A stretch of 64,000 bases of DNA from Candidatus Symbiopectobacterium sp. 'North America' (GCF_015762685.1 NZ_PEHF01000057.1:1-64000); one strand, 5' to 3'; counted from the stretch's first letter, positions 9,013 to 18,703 are shown. Numbers and translations: made by a program. The notes: a model not told the origin generated them from the sequence alone.

Positions 9013-10190
9013 TATTCACCTCCCAACGATGCAAACGCGGATTCAAAGTATTCATCCGTGAAGGTTTGGTACAGCGTCAGATCTTCCAGCGGCGGTACGG
9101 GCGTGTATTTGTAGCGCACACGCACTTGCCCCTGGCGTAACCCTGGCGTTGGGTTGTCCACAATGTCAAACCAGCAATCCGCGCCGATCAGTTGCCCTTT
9201 CGTCACCAATGAACTGAGTTTGCCTGAAATGCCGCTGACCACGTCTTTTACGTTGGCCGGGGTAAGCGGTTCATCCACGCTTTCAAATTGCGCCTCGGCA
9301 ATATTGTCAGCGATAATTTGCGCCGTACGGGTATACACCTCAAAGATGTATTCACTGGTTTCCGTGGTGCGGTTGCCCCAAAAACGAAAACCATTGCGTT
9401 TGATCAGCGTGGTAACCTCTTTGCTGTTCAGCGCGTTGGCGTCGCTATCTTCTGCCTGCAATGACCAGAACACATAACGGGAAATGCTCAGCACATTATT
9501 CACCGGCACATTGGACTGTGACTTGTGCCAGCCCTGATCGTTATCGATGGCCGTACGTAAACCACAGGCATACGCCGGGGCCGGGAAGGTTTCATTTTCA
9601 CCGGTCAACGAGTTATAGGCGATAAAGTCCGGCCAGATCAGCATTAACTCGCGATAGGCAAATTTCCCACGATAGGCGATGGCCTCCGCCATTGTGGTGC
9701 AGTCATGGCACCCGGCATAAACGAATGCCCGCAGGTTCTGAGCAATACCGCACAGTGCGGCGGTCACTTCCTCAGAATCATAGCCAGGAACGGCCAGCAC
9801 GCGCGGGCGATAGTCAACTTTTGCCTCTGCTGTCAGCAAGGCATACATGCCGGTATAGCTGCCGTCAGCCAGCGTGCCGCCGATAATCAACTGCGATTGT
9901 GTCTTTTCGCCGTCTTCCGTTGCTGCTGCGACACGCACCACAATGACTTTGGGGCTGGTCTGGTCAGAAATGGCTTTCAGCGTTTTGTACAGGGAGCCGG
10001 TTTTACCCGCCTTGCCAAGTACACTGTTAACCCGTGTCAGTAGCACGGGAGTATTCAGGGGAAAGGTATCCGGGTCTGCATCATCCGCCACACACACTAC
10101 GCCAATTACACTGGAATCAATGTCATTGATCGCGGTAACGAGGTCGGTATTTTCGCGAACGCGGGCACCGTGGAAACGTGTCTCTGACAT
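9012..10190 (-). CDS. FI: Tail sheath protein gpFI
   Basis: The 392-residue product matches the P2 contractile sheath gpFI (396). Clear family blocks include GVVCVADDADPDTFPLNTPV, RELMLIWPDF, NGFRFWGNRT and TPVPPLEDLTLYQTFTDEY at the C-terminus. I chose the ATG at 10190 (MSETRFHGARVRENTD) because it matches the P2 N-terminus; the open frame runs on to 10349 but that part has no sheath similarity. The gene heads a leftward operon FI-FII-E-T-U that is reversed relative to its position in P2. Confidence 0.93.
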   Translation of the reverse strand: MSETRFHGARVRENTDLVTAINDIDSSVIGVVCVADDADPDTFPLNTPVLLTRVNSVLGKAGKTGSLYKTLKAISDQTSPKVIVVRVAAATEDGEKTQSQLIIGGTLADGSYTGMYALLTAEAKVDYRPRVLAVPGYDSEEVTAALCGIAQNLRAFVYAGCHDCTTMAEAIAYRGKFAYRELMLIWPDFIAYNSLTGENETFPAPAYACGLRTAIDNDQGWHKSQSNVPVNNVLSISRYVFWSLQAEDSDANALNSKEVTTLIKRNGFRFWGNRTTETSEYIFEVYTRTAQIIADNIAEAQFESVDEPLTPANVKDVVSGISGKLSSLVTKGQLIGADCWFDIVDNPTPGLRQGQVRVRYKYTPVPPLEDLTLYQTFTDEYFESAFASLGGE

Positions 10191-10342
10191 GTTAACCACC
10201 ATTACGTTATTGAGTTCGCGGTGATAATCCCTCATGTCAGACCGCGACTCACGCCGTTTGCGGTCTGACAAACACGCGACAACAAAAAGCCATTTTTCCC
10301 CGCTCGAGCGCGTGAAATCATGCGACAAAACACGGGGGCGAT
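10191..10342. promoter_or_regulatory. Divergent FI/D control region with 11-bp dyad
   Basis: This 152-base gap separates the leftward sheath operon from rightward gene D. It holds a perfect 11-bp inverted repeat, TGTCAGACCGC (10235-10245) and GCGGTCTGACA (10260-10270), around a 14-base centre. The dyad is well placed to bind a regulator of both operons, such as the Ogr-like activator encoded just downstream, but it does not match the P2 Ogr half-site TGTTGT that I remember. Its function is inferred from position only. Confidence 0.45.
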
Positions 10343-11482
10343 ATGGCACTTTCAGGATTGGCAGACACGTTGAGCAGTAAGGTCACGAATTACAACAACA
10401 CGCTGACCGATGCGGTAAAAGTCCCGGCGTTTAACGTAACGCTGGGCGGGAAATCGCTTAAAGAGCTAAGCGATCGTTTAATGTCTCTTTCACTTACCGA
10501 TAATCGCGGGTTTGATGCTGACCAGTTGACGATCTCACTGGATGACACCGATGGTCTGATCGGTCTGCCCTCGCGCGGCGCAGAGATCGCGCTGTCTATT
10601 GGCTGGCTGGGTGAACCGTTGATTTACAAGGGTCTGTATACCGTTGATGAGATCGCCCATGAGGGCCCGCCGGATGTACTCAACATCACGGCACGCAGCG
10701 CTGATTTTCGTGATGAATTTAACGTTAAGCGTGAGGTGTCCTGGCACGATGTGACCGTTGAGCGTGTGGTGTCTGCTATCGCGCACCGCTACGGGCTGAA
10801 AGCGCAAATCAGCGACATGCTGATGAATATCGAGATTGACCACGCCGACCAGACACAAGAAAGCGATATGTCGTTTTTAACCCGAATGGCAGAAATGCTG
10901 GGCGCGATTGCCACGGTTAAAAACGGGGCATTGCTATTTATCCTGCCCGGTGGCGGAGTAACGGCATCCGGCAAGGCGTTACCATCAGTCAGTATTACCC
11001 GCAACAGCGGTGACGGGCACCGCTTCCGTATTGCTGATCGTGATGCTTACACTGGTGTGCGCGCCTACTGGCTGAATCTCAACTTTGGCAAAAAAAAGAA
11101 AGTCAGCGTAAAACAACGCAGAACCAAGGCCAAACAAAAAAAGGAGAAAAGCAGCAGCCGTGAGGGCGAATACATGGAGGGGGCCGACGGCAACGTGTAT
11201 GTGTTGCGTAAAACCTACCAAAATGAAACCACCGCCAAACGCGCAGCGGCAGCAAAATGGCAACAGCTTCAACGAGGTGCCGCCGAGTTCTCTATCACCC
11301 TGGCGCGTGGCCGCGCTGATTTGTACCCGGAAATGCACGTTACCGTCACCGGCTTTAAAACAGAGATAGATAATCAGGAATGAATTATTTCACGCGCGGA
11401 ACATGTGATTGACAGCAGTGGCTTTACCACGCGTTTGGAGCTGGAAGCGAAAATATCTGACTGGATTGCAGAAAGTGAATAG
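10343..11482 (+). pseudogene. D: Late control protein gpD, Trp codon turned to TGA
   Basis: The product matches P2 gpD, a hub/baseplate-type tail protein. Blocks such as SLSLTDNRGFDADQLTISLD, ITARSADFRDEFN and FRIADRDAYTGV are typical, followed by a Lys-rich linker at about residues 250-275. The frame stops at TGA 11381-11383 where P2-like proteins have Trp in DNQEW(I/T)I; the same frame then reads IISRAEHVIDSSGFTTRLEL and on to TAG at 11480-11482, giving 379 residues. This is a single TGG-to-TGA change that removes about 33 C-terminal residues. Confidence 0.87.
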
Positions 11483-11519
11483 AATAACCGTGAGTTCAAC
11501 TCCCGCAGGGGGGATCATT

Positions 11520-11762
11520 ATGTTCACTTGTCCATTTTGCGGCGCAGTAGCCCATACCAGTCGCCGCTGTTGCGAAATGACTATCCGGCAGTATCATCAG
11601 TGTCAAAATCTGGAATGTAGCGAAACCTTTACCACGCTTAACACCGTAGAGCGCCAGGTGTCAAAGCGTGCGCGAGAGGAACCCTTGCCGCCTGACTTTA
11701 TCCCGCAAGATGCTTTTCCGGCGTCGCACTATGGGCGGGATCAGTTGAATTTAGCTTTGTAA
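11520..11762 (+). CDS. ogr: Ogr/Delta-like late gene activator
   Basis: An 80-residue zinc-finger protein of the P2 Ogr / P4 Delta family, which activates phage late promoters with the host RNA polymerase alpha subunit. It has the family metal-binding cysteines (CPFC near the start, HQCQNLEC in the middle). I chose the ATG at 11520 because it gives MFTCPFCG and is preceded by AGGGGGG; an upstream in-frame ATG at 11409 lies in the gpD tail. Its place directly after D is the P2 order. Confidence 0.88.
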   Translation: MFTCPFCGAVAHTSRRCCEMTIRQYHQCQNLECSETFTTLNTVERQVSKRAREEPLPPDFIPQDAFPASHYGRDQLNLAL

Positions 11763-11833
11763 TAAAATGTGTATAAGAATTTTCTGTGTTTATTATAAAA
11801 TCCCAAAGCAACTAAAAATTTATAGAAGTTAAT

Positions 11834-12130
11834 ATGTCTGACATGGTTTTTTGTCGGGGATGTGGTAAGGAGATTCATAGCACGGCGAAAGCTTGTCCAC
11901 AATGTGGTGCGGCTCAAAGTGCCGTAGGTACAAAAAGCCGCATTTCTGCGGCTTTGTTTGCTGCTTTCCTCGGCGGCTTTGGTGCTCATAAGTTCTATCT
12001 AGGAAAGATAGGGCAAGGATTCTTGTACCTTATCTTTAGCTGGACTTTGATTCCATCAATTATCGCCTTCATTGAGTTCATTATTTACCTTTGTAACTCT
12101 GATGAAGAGTTTGCAAGGAAGTATGGCTGA
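11834..12130 (+). CDS. Zinc-ribbon / TM2-domain membrane protein
   Basis: A 98-residue protein with an N-terminal zinc ribbon (CRGCG...CPQCG) followed by a TM2 domain with two membrane segments: AALFAAFLGGFGAHKFYLGK carries the GAHKFYLG signature, and a second hydrophobic stretch ends near LCN. TM2 proteins are common small membrane proteins of unclear role. The gene lies between ogr and the prophage edge, is AT-richer than the tail genes, and is probably phage cargo. A strong terminator follows. Confidence 0.85.
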   Translation: MSDMVFCRGCGKEIHSTAKACPQCGAAQSAVGTKSRISAALFAAFLGGFGAHKFYLGKIGQGFLYLIFSWTLIPSIIAFIEFIIYLCNSDEEFARKYG

Positions 12131-12156
12131 ATCATATGGGGTTACCACAGAGAATG

Positions 12157-12182
12157 AAGCCGCGATAGTTCGCGGCTTTTTT
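12157..12182 (+). terminator. Terminator after the TM2 gene
   Basis: AAGCCGCG (12157-12164) pairs with CGCGGCTT (12171-12178) around a six-base loop, followed by a T-run. It is a standard intrinsic terminator at the end of the prophage gene set. Confidence 0.85.
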
Positions 12183-12240
12183 GTCGATGTGGTCAATGTG
12201 TGGACATTGTAAGAAATAAATCATTATTTTTCATATATAT

Positions 12241-12298
12241 ATGAATATATTGCACACCATCCCTGTCTTTTGCCCGTCATGATGACGGGCTTTTTTTT
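12241..12298 (+). ncRNA. cpxQ: CpxQ-like sRNA / cpxP 3' end at the prophage edge
   Basis: The stretch ACACCATCCCTGTCTT (about 12254-12269) is, as I recall it, identical to the conserved seed region of CpxQ, the Hfq-bound sRNA cut from the 3' end of cpxP mRNA. It is followed by a GC-rich hairpin (GCCCGTC 12272-12278 with GACGGGC 12284-12290) and eight T, the expected terminator. fieF, the normal downstream neighbour of cpxP, follows after sotB, but no cpxP coding sequence is present. The simplest reading is that the P2-like element inserted within the cpxP 3' region and re-created this end. The sequence match is from memory. Confidence 0.6.
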
Positions 12299-12636
12299 GG
12301 CTGTTTTTTAGGAAAAGGCTTTCAAAAACAGTGGGGTGTTAGGGAACGAAACGCCAGATAAAACCAGTAAATTCATCCCTATGCTCAGTGATTACACCTG
12401 AGTTGATACCTAAAATCGGCGCTGTTCTTCGATTAACTGCCTAAAAAAAGTACCACAGCCCGCCTCGATTCAGCGTAAAATGTGATCTGCTTTGCAGATT
12501 TTGGTCAGTGCAGGCACTGCCTTTGGTGTAGCCCGGCCATTTTTCTGTTCGCGTGCAGCGTTCGATGCCTCTCCCAGCGGCGCGACGCGCTGCCGATTTT
12601 CTTTCTACGTTGTTGATATCTGCCAGTGTGCAGCCC
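12299..12636. other. Intergenic region before sotB, no gene seen
   Basis: These 338 bases hold no convincing gene. Open frames run into the sotB 5' region, but only the part from 12637 has family similarity. I see no clear promoter. Confidence 0.6.
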
Positions 12637-13824
12637 ATGACCCTTTCATCCCGTTCGATAGCATGGTTTCGTGTTATCAGCCTCGCTATGGCGGCCTTCA
12701 TTTTTAATACCGCTGAATTTACGCCCGTTGCCTTGTTGTCCTATATTGCCGTCAGTTTTTCGATGAGTGCCGCACAGGTAGGGTTGATTATCACGATTTA
12801 TGCCTGGGTGGTGGGCACCATGTTGTTGCCCTTTATGCTGGCATGCAGTGATATGGAACGGCGGGGACTGCTGATCAAAGTGTTTATCCTGTTCGCCGTG
12901 TGCAACATCATTTCCGGTTTGGCCTGGAATTTCTGGGTGCTGGTGTCGGCGCGTATCGGTGTGGCGCTGGCGCATGCCATTTTCTGGTCAATCACAGCCT
13001 CGTTGGCGGTGCGTTTGGCACCTCCGGGCAAAAAAGCGCAGACGCTGAGCCTGTTGGCAACCGGCACCGCGCTGGCAATGATACTGGGCCTGCCGCTCGG
13101 TCGTCTGATCGGGCAGTACATGGGATGGCGCGTCACCTTCAGCGGTATTGGCGTGGTAGCTTTTGAGATTCTGCTGGTGTTGATGAAACTGTTGCCTCCG
13201 ATGCCCAGCAGCCATTCTGGCTCTCTGAAAAGCCTGCCATTGCTGCTCAAGCGCCCGGCGTTGCTGTGTATTTATGCATTGACGGTGCTGGTGGTGACGG
13301 CCCATTTTACCGCTTACAGCTATATCGAACCTTTCGTGCAGCGGTTCGCCGGATTAAGCGAAAATTTCACCACCGTATTGCTGCTGATTTTTGGCGGTGC
13401 CGGTATCATCGGCAGCATGCTTTTCAGCCGCTACAGCAACCGCTATCCAGCGGGCTTTCTGGTGGCGAGCATCGCGGCATTGCCGTTGTGCATGGCGCTG
13501 TTGCTGCCAATGGCCAATAACCCATTGGGATTGTCCATCGTCTGTGTGCTGTGGGGCATCGTTATCATGGCGCTGAGCCTTGGCATGCAGGTAAAAGTCC
13601 TGACGCTGGCTTCTGATGCCACGGATGTTGCCATGGCATTGTTCTCCGGCATCTATAATGTGGGTATCGGCGGTGGTGCGCTGTTGGGCAACCAGATCAT
13701 CACGCATGTCGGCATGAACGAGATTGGTTTTGTGGGGGCTTCACTGGGCGGCATTGCGCTGCTGTGGTGCCTGTTCATTTTTCGGCGCTATGCGCTCGTG
13801 TTTAGCCATGCTGTCATGAAGTAA
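12637..13824 (+). CDS. sotB: Sugar efflux transporter SotB (MFS)
   Basis: The 395-residue protein follows E. coli SotB (396) closely. SotB is an inner-membrane DHA1-type exporter of arabinose and IPTG-like sugars. Matching blocks include [35 protein letters not shown] and [20 protein letters not shown], with about twelve membrane segments. I chose the ATG at 12637 ([13 protein letters not shown]) from alignment to SotB; the frame is open upstream to 12553 without similarity. The gene stands alone between the prophage edge and fieF and appears intact. Confidence 0.9.
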   Translation: MTLSSRSIAWFRVISLAMAAFIFNTAEFTPVALLSYIAVSFSMSAAQVGLIITIYAWVVGTMLLPFMLACSDMERRGLLIKVFILFAVCNIISGLAWNFWVLVSARIGVALAHAIFWSITASLAVRLAPPGKKAQTLSLLATGTALAMILGLPLGRLIGQYMGWRVTFSGIGVVAFEILLVLMKLLPPMPSSHSGSLKSLPLLLKRPALLCIYALTVLVVTAHFTAYSYIEPFVQRFAGLSENFTTVLLLIFGGAGIIGSMLFSRYSNRYPAGFLVASIAALPLCMALLLPMANNPLGLSIVCVLWGIVIMALSLGMQVKVLTLASDATDVAMALFSGIYNVGIGGGALLGNQIITHVGMNEIGFVGASLGGIALLWCLFIFRRYALVFSHAVMK

Positions 13825-13866
13825 TGTCATGATTGAATAACATGCTTTGTTGAGGCGAGGTGCGTG

Positions 13867-14769
13867 ATGGATTTGCAGTATGCGCATTGGGTAACGCGCG
13901 CCGCACTGGTTGCGACAACCGTGGCGCTGCTGTTATTTATCATTAAAGCCTTCGCCTGGTGGTACACCGGTTCGGTCAGTTTATTGGCCTCGTTGGTGGA
14001 TTCACTGGTGGATATCAGCGCGTCACTGGTGAACCTGCTGGCCGTGCGTTATGCGCTCCAACCCGCTGACGATGAGCATGCTTTTGGTCATGGCAAAGCA
14101 GAGTCACTGGCCGCCATTGCGCAGGGCATGTTCATTGCCGGCTCCGCGCTGTTCCTGATCCTCACCGGGTTCCAACGGCTAAGTGCGCCGCAACCGCTGT
14201 ACGCACCAGAAGTGGGGATTGTCATCACCGTGATTGCCTTGGTGGCAACGCTGCTGCTGGTGACTTTTCAACGCTGGGTGGTACGCAAGACCCAGAGTCA
14301 GGCGATACGCGCCGATTCATTGCATTACCTGTCTGATGTGTTTATGAACGGCGCCATTCTGGTGGCGCTGGTATTAAGCTGGCGCGGTATCACCTACGCT
14401 GATGCCCTGTTTGCGTTGGGGATTGAGGTTTATATTCTCTATAGCGCCCTGCGCATCGGCTATGACGCGGTGCAATCGCTGCTGGATCGCGCGCTGCCAG
14501 AAGAAGAGCTGCAGGCCATTGTTGCGCTGATTCGTGGCTGGCCGGGTATTCATGGCGCACATCAACTGCGCACCCGGCGCTCAGGGCCGACCCGTTTTAT
14601 TCAACTGCATCTGGAAATGGATGATTCGCTGCCGCTGGTTCGGGCACATGAGGTTGCGGACAGTTTGGAGCAGGCGCTGCGTCAGCGTTTTCCCGGTGCC
14701 GATATTCTTATCCATCAAGACCCGTCCTCTGCCGTACCGGAAGAACAGCGCGGGCGCATCGAGGTGTGA
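13867..14769 (+). CDS. fieF: Ferrous-iron/zinc efflux pump FieF (CDF family)
   Basis: The 300-residue product matches E. coli FieF/YiiP, a cation diffusion facilitator that exports Fe2+ and Zn2+ across the inner membrane in exchange for protons. The metal site residues of the family are visible: LVDSLVDI in TM2 and [10 protein letters not shown] in TM5, plus the cytoplasmic His/Asp-rich region FGHGKAES and the C-terminal dimer domain LVRAHEVAD...DILIHQDP. The ATG at 13867 is preceded by GAGGCGAGG; a GTG three bases earlier is also possible. The gene is intact and lies directly before pfkA, as in E. coli. Confidence 0.95.
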   Translation: MDLQYAHWVTRAALVATTVALLLFIIKAFAWWYTGSVSLLASLVDSLVDISASLVNLLAVRYALQPADDEHAFGHGKAESLAAIAQGMFIAGSALFLILTGFQRLSAPQPLYAPEVGIVITVIALVATLLLVTFQRWVVRKTQSQAIRADSLHYLSDVFMNGAILVALVLSWRGITYADALFALGIEVYILYSALRIGYDAVQSLLDRALPEEELQAIVALIRGWPGIHGAHQLRTRRSGPTRFIQLHLEMDDSLPLVRAHEVADSLEQALRQRFPGADILIHQDPSSAVPEEQRGRIEV

Positions 14770-14834
14770 TCCAGCCTGTATTTGTTTGAGAAATGTGATA
14801 GAAAATGGATTGTGCGGCATTATTTTGCCTGACC

Positions 14835-14867
14835 TGAATCAATTCAGCTCAGGACATTTGTTATAAT
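14835..14867 (+). promoter_or_regulatory. pfkA promoter region with Cra (FruR) operator
   Basis: TGAATCAATTCA (14835-14846) is a dyad close to the Cra consensus TGAAWCGNTTMA. It lies just upstream of a perfect -10 element TATAAT (14862-14867). In E. coli Cra represses pfkA. I see no good -35 hexamer at the right spacing. The operator assignment is inference from the match and its position about 110 bases before the pfkA start. Confidence 0.55.
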
Positions 14868-14956
14868 ATGCCTAAAAAGGTGAGCGATGGTTCGCCACGG
14901 CGGCCCGTCCGATAGAAACATCCTGCAAAACTACATCTACAAGTCCAGAGGTTGTC

Positions 14957-15919
14957 ATGATCAAGAAAATCGGAGTATTGACGAGCGGTGGCGATGCTCC
15001 AGGCATGAATGCGGCGATTCGCGGCGTAGTACGCGCGGCGCTGACGGAAGGTTTGGAAGTCTACGGTATCTATGATGGCTATCAGGGCTTGTACCAGGAT
15101 CGCATGGAGCAGTTGGACCGCTACAGCGTGTCTGATGTTATCAATCGCGGCGGCACCTTTTTAGGCTCTGCGCGTTTCCCCGAGTTTCGCGACGATCACG
15201 TACGTGAAGTCGCGGTACAGAACATGAAAAACCGTGGTCTGGATGCCTTGGTGGTTATCGGCGGTGACGGTTCTTACATGGGTGCCAAGCGCCTGACTGA
15301 AATGGACTTCCCGTGTATTGGCCTGCCGGGCACCATCGATAACGATGTGGCAGGCACCGACTACACCATTGGGTATTTCACCGCACTGGAAACCGTACTG
15401 GAAGCTATTGACCGCTTACGCGATACCTCTTCTTCTCACCAACGTATTTTCATCGTGGAAGTGATGGGACGCCACTGCGGCGATTTGACGCTGGCCGCGG
15501 CGATTGCCGGGGGCTGCGAATTTATTGTGCTACCGGAAGAAAAGTTTAAACTAGAAGATCTGGTGTGTGAAATCAAAGAAGGCATCGCCAAAGGGAAAAA
15601 ACACGCCATTGTCGCCATTACTGAGCACATCTGCGATATCGACGAACTGGCACGCTATATTGAAAGAGAAACCGGGCGTGAAACGCGTTCTACGGTGTTG
15701 GGCCACATTCAGCGCGGTGGCTCCCCGGTAGCTTATGACCGTATTTTGGCGTCGCGTATGGGCGCGTACTCCATTGAACTGCTGCTGCAAGGCTACGGCG
15801 GTCGCTGCGTCGGCATTCAGAACGAAAAAATGGTGCACCACGATATCATCGATGTCATTGAGAACATGAAACGGCCCTTCAAGCGTGATTGGCTGGAGAC
15901 GGCGAGAAAGCTGTTCTAA
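14957..15919 (+). CDS. pfkA: 6-phosphofructokinase I
   Basis: The 320-residue enzyme has the same length as E. coli PfkA. It phosphorylates fructose-6-phosphate at the committed step of glycolysis. The ATP site [18 protein letters not shown], the catalytic loop [19 protein letters not shown] (Asp127 region) and the substrate block [12 protein letters not shown] are all present. It starts at ATG 14957 after AGAGG. The gene is intact and ends before a terminator. Confidence 0.97.
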   Translation: MIKKIGVLTSGGDAPGMNAAIRGVVRAALTEGLEVYGIYDGYQGLYQDRMEQLDRYSVSDVINRGGTFLGSARFPEFRDDHVREVAVQNMKNRGLDALVVIGGDGSYMGAKRLTEMDFPCIGLPGTIDNDVAGTDYTIGYFTALETVLEAIDRLRDTSSSHQRIFIVEVMGRHCGDLTLAAAIAGGCEFIVLPEEKFKLEDLVCEIKEGIAKGKKHAIVAITEHICDIDELARYIERETGRETRSTVLGHIQRGGSPVAYDRILASRMGAYSIELLLQGYGGRCVGIQNEKMVHHDIIDVIENMKRPFKRDWLETARKLF

Positions 15920-15965
15920 ATCTGGTGTCTGTATTCTTTCGCAATAAAAGCCATTCCGCCGTATG

Positions 15966-15985
15966 ACCACAGGGTGGTTTTTTTT
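15966..15985 (+). terminator. pfkA terminator
   Basis: ACCAC (15966-15970) pairs with GTGGT (15974-15978) around AGG, followed by eight T. The stem is short but the T-run is strong. A separate seven-bp dyad, GCTGTCG/CGACAGC (16021-16040), lies before the next gene and has no assigned role. Confidence 0.6.
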
Positions 15986-16119
15986 CTTGATGTGGCAGTC
16001 TGTCGGGAGCGTGTCAGGTCGCTGTCGTGTTCGCGACAGCTGAGCGGGCGTAGGTTGAGGCTGTGTTTTTTATTTCTTTAAAAAATAGCGTTGAAAAAAC
16101 AGCCATGAGGAAAACAACC

Positions 16120-16596
16120 ATGAATACCAATCCGATTAAAACATTACTCCTTGCCCGCGCCTGGTCCCAGGAGCAACTGGCGAAACTATCCTCCTTGAGT
16201 GTCAGAACCGTTCAGCGAATCGAGAATGGTGAGCGTGCCAGTCTGGATACGCTCGGTGCCATCGCCGCAGCGTTTGGCGTTAATGTTACCGAGTTGATGA
16301 CGGAAGAGAGCGAGCAAACTCTGAGCGGAGAATCGCTTGAGCTGCGCGTTCAGGCAGCAAAACGTCAGGTGCGACAAGAGAGCCGTTTCTGGCGCTCGCT
16401 TGTGGTTTATGTTGTGGTCAATCTGGTGCTGTTCGTGGTGAACCGAATGACATCTCCGGGCTCCCACTGGTTCTTGTGGCCGCTGCTTATCTGGGGCAGC
16501 TTTCTGGCGCTGAATGCCCTGAAGGTGTTCTGGTTGCGCGATCGTTGGCAGCGCTGGGAGCAGGCGCGTGTACAGCGGGTGCTGCGTAAGCCATAA
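16120..16596 (+). CDS. XRE-type HTH regulator with C-terminal 2TM domain
   Basis: The first 65 residues form a Cro/CI-type helix-turn-helix (WSQEQLAKLSSLSVRTVQRIENGERASLDTL). A charged linker leads to two predicted membrane helices (RSLVVYVVVNLVLFVVNRM and WFLWPLLIWGSFLALNALKVF) and a basic tail, the layout of the 2TM-domain HTH family. Such proteins are membrane-tethered regulators of unknown signal. I chose the ATG at 16120 because GAGG lies nine bases upstream; ATG 16105 is an alternative. It stands alone between pfkA and aguB. The target is unknown. Confidence 0.75.
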   Translation: MNTNPIKTLLLARAWSQEQLAKLSSLSVRTVQRIENGERASLDTLGAIAAAFGVNVTELMTEESEQTLSGESLELRVQAAKRQVRQESRFWRSLVVYVVVNLVLFVVNRMTSPGSHWFLWPLLIWGSFLALNALKVFWLRDRWQRWEQARVQRVLRKP

Positions 16597-16667
16597 TAGC
16601 GTCGTACACTTAAACGGGTAGGGCTGGCATTGAGCCAGCGTAATAGACAGGTAATAGAGGTCTTCGC

Positions 16668-17552
16668 ATGACAAAAGTGACCGTTGCCGCAACGCAGATG
16701 GCGTGTTCCTGGGATCTGCCCAAGAATATTGAGAATGCCGAAAAACTGGTGCGACAGGCGCACGCCAAGGGTGCTCAAATAATCCTGATTCAGGAGCTGT
16801 TCGCCGCGCCTTACTTCTGTATCGATCAGAGTCCTGAGCATTATGCTCTGGCGCAAACGCTGGAAACCAGCCCGCTTATCAAACACTTCTCCGAACTGGC
16901 TGCTGAGCTTGAGGTGGTATTGCCGCTGAGCTTCTTTGAGCACGCCAATAATGCCTATTACAACTCGCTGGTGATGATTGACGCCGATGGTAGCGTACTG
17001 GATGTGTACCGTAAAACTCACATTCCCAATGGCCCGGCGTATCAGGAAAAGCAGTTCTTTATCCCTGGCGATACCGGCTTCAAGGTGTGGCAGACCCGTT
17101 ACGCCAAAGTGGGTGTGGGCATCTGCTGGGACCAGTGGTTCCCGGAAACTGCGCGCAGCCTGGCGTTGCAGGGCGCAGAGCTGATTTTTTACCCTACCGC
17201 TATCGGTTCTGAACCGGCTTACTCGGATATCGACAGCCAGCCACACTGGACGCGGGTGCAGCAAGGCCATGCGGCTGTTAATCTGGTGCCGGTGATTGCC
17301 TCTAACCGTATTGGGACGGAAGCGAGCAAATATCTCGATGGGCTGGAAATGACATTCTACGGCTCCTCCTTCATTGCCGATCAAACCGGTGCGCTGTTGG
17401 CGCAGGCGAACAAAACGGATGAAGCGGTGCTGGTGCACACCTTCGATCTGGAAGCGATCGCTGCTCAACGCGCCAGTTGGGGGCTGTTCCGCGACCGTCG
17501 TCCGGAGATGTACACGGCGCTTGTCACTTCTGACGGCAAGACCCGGAGATAA
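16668..17552 (+). CDS. aguB: N-carbamoylputrescine amidase
   Basis: The 294-residue product is an AguB-type nitrilase-fold amidase that hydrolyses N-carbamoylputrescine to putrescine, CO2 and ammonia, the second step of the agmatine deiminase route. The catalytic Glu (LIQELFAAPYF), Lys (YRKTHIPNGP) and Cys (VGVGICWDQWFPE) motifs are visible in order. It is three bases from aguA and clearly in one operon with it. aguB is intact although its partner aguA is frameshifted. Confidence 0.94.
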   Translation: MTKVTVAATQMACSWDLPKNIENAEKLVRQAHAKGAQIILIQELFAAPYFCIDQSPEHYALAQTLETSPLIKHFSELAAELEVVLPLSFFEHANNAYYNSLVMIDADGSVLDVYRKTHIPNGPAYQEKQFFIPGDTGFKVWQTRYAKVGVGICWDQWFPETARSLALQGAELIFYPTAIGSEPAYSDIDSQPHWTRVQQGHAAVNLVPVIASNRIGTEASKYLDGLEMTFYGSSFIADQTGALLAQANKTDEAVLVHTFDLEAIAAQRASWGLFRDRRPEMYTALVTSDGKTRR

Positions 17553-17555
17553 TCG

Positions 17556-18654
17556 ATGTCACCTGCAACTCTCACTTCGACGCCGCGTCAGGATGGCTTT
17601 TTCATGCCCGCCGAATGGGCACCTCATGATGCGGTGTGGATGATCTGGCCCTATCGGTTGGATAACTGGCGTAATAATGCCTTGCCTGCGCAGCAGACGT
17701 TTGCCGCAGTAGCACAGGCAATTGTTCAGAAGACGCTGGTGATCATGGGCGTGCCAGCGCAGCAGATGGCGCAGGCGCGTAGCCTGATGCCTGCAACGGT
17801 GACGCTGGTTGCGATGGAAAGCGATGACGCCTGGATGCGTGATACTGGACCGACCGAGGTGCTAAACGGTAACGGTGGGCGCCGGGGTATCGACTGGCAG
17901 TTTAACGCCTGGGGCGGCGAGCTGGGCGGGTTGTACGACGACTGGCGACAGGGATGAACAGGTCGCGCAGCAGGTGTTGGCGCACCACGGTGACGCACGC
18001 TATGCGGCACCGCTGATTCTGGAAGGCGGCTCTATCCACGTTGATGGAGAAGGCACGCTGTTGACCACGGCAGAATGCTTGCTGAACCCGAACCGCAACC
18101 CTCATCTGAGTAAGGCTGAGATTGAGCAGTTGATGCGTGACTACCTCAATATTTCCACCATTATCTGGTTGGAAGAAGGGGTGTATAACGACGAAACCGA
18201 CGGTCACATCGATAACATGTGCTGCTTTGTGCGCCCCGGTGAAGTGGCGCTGCACTGGACGGATGATGAAAACGATCCGCAGTATGCGCGCTCTGTCGCG
18301 GCGTATCAGGTTTTATCCCAGGCTCGGGATGCGCAAGGGTGTGCTCTGAAGATCTGGAAGCTGCCTGCGCCGGGCCCGCTCTATGCTACGGAAGAGGAAG
18401 CTGCGGGTGTCGCATCGGGTGATGCGATTGAACGTTTAGCCGGTTCGTATCTGGCGGGTTCTTACGTGAATTTTCTGATCAGCAATCAGCAAATTATCTT
18501 CCCGTTACTGGATGCGCGTACCGATGGTACGGCGCGTGACCTGCTGCAACAGATGCTCCCGGATTACGCCATTGTAGGCGTGCCTGCGCGCGAAATTCTG
18601 TTAGGCAGTGGCAACATTCACTGCATTACTCAGCAGATCCCGTCGGTCCGTTAA
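17556..18654 (+). pseudogene. aguA: Agmatine deiminase, frameshifted
   Basis: The two frames together cover the whole agmatine deiminase, which converts agmatine to N-carbamoylputrescine. The N-terminal part ([28 protein letters not shown]) is in frame one and ends at about 17957. The rest ([38 protein letters not shown], and the catalytic Cys in [11 protein letters not shown]) is in another. One extra G in the GGG at 17951-17953 explains the shift: GACAGGATGAACAG would be continuous. Without aguA the intact aguB has no known substrate source in this window. Confidence 0.88.
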
Positions 18655-18673
18655 GCCGGTTTCTCTATCATCA

Positions 18674-18703
18674 AAAGGCTCCGGTTATCACCGGAGCCTT
18701 TTT
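18674..18703. terminator. Bidirectional terminator between aguA and the MFS gene
   Basis: AGGCTCCGGT pairs with ACCGGAGCCT around TATC, with A's on one side and T's on the other, so it can stop transcription from both directions between convergent genes. Confidence 0.88.
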
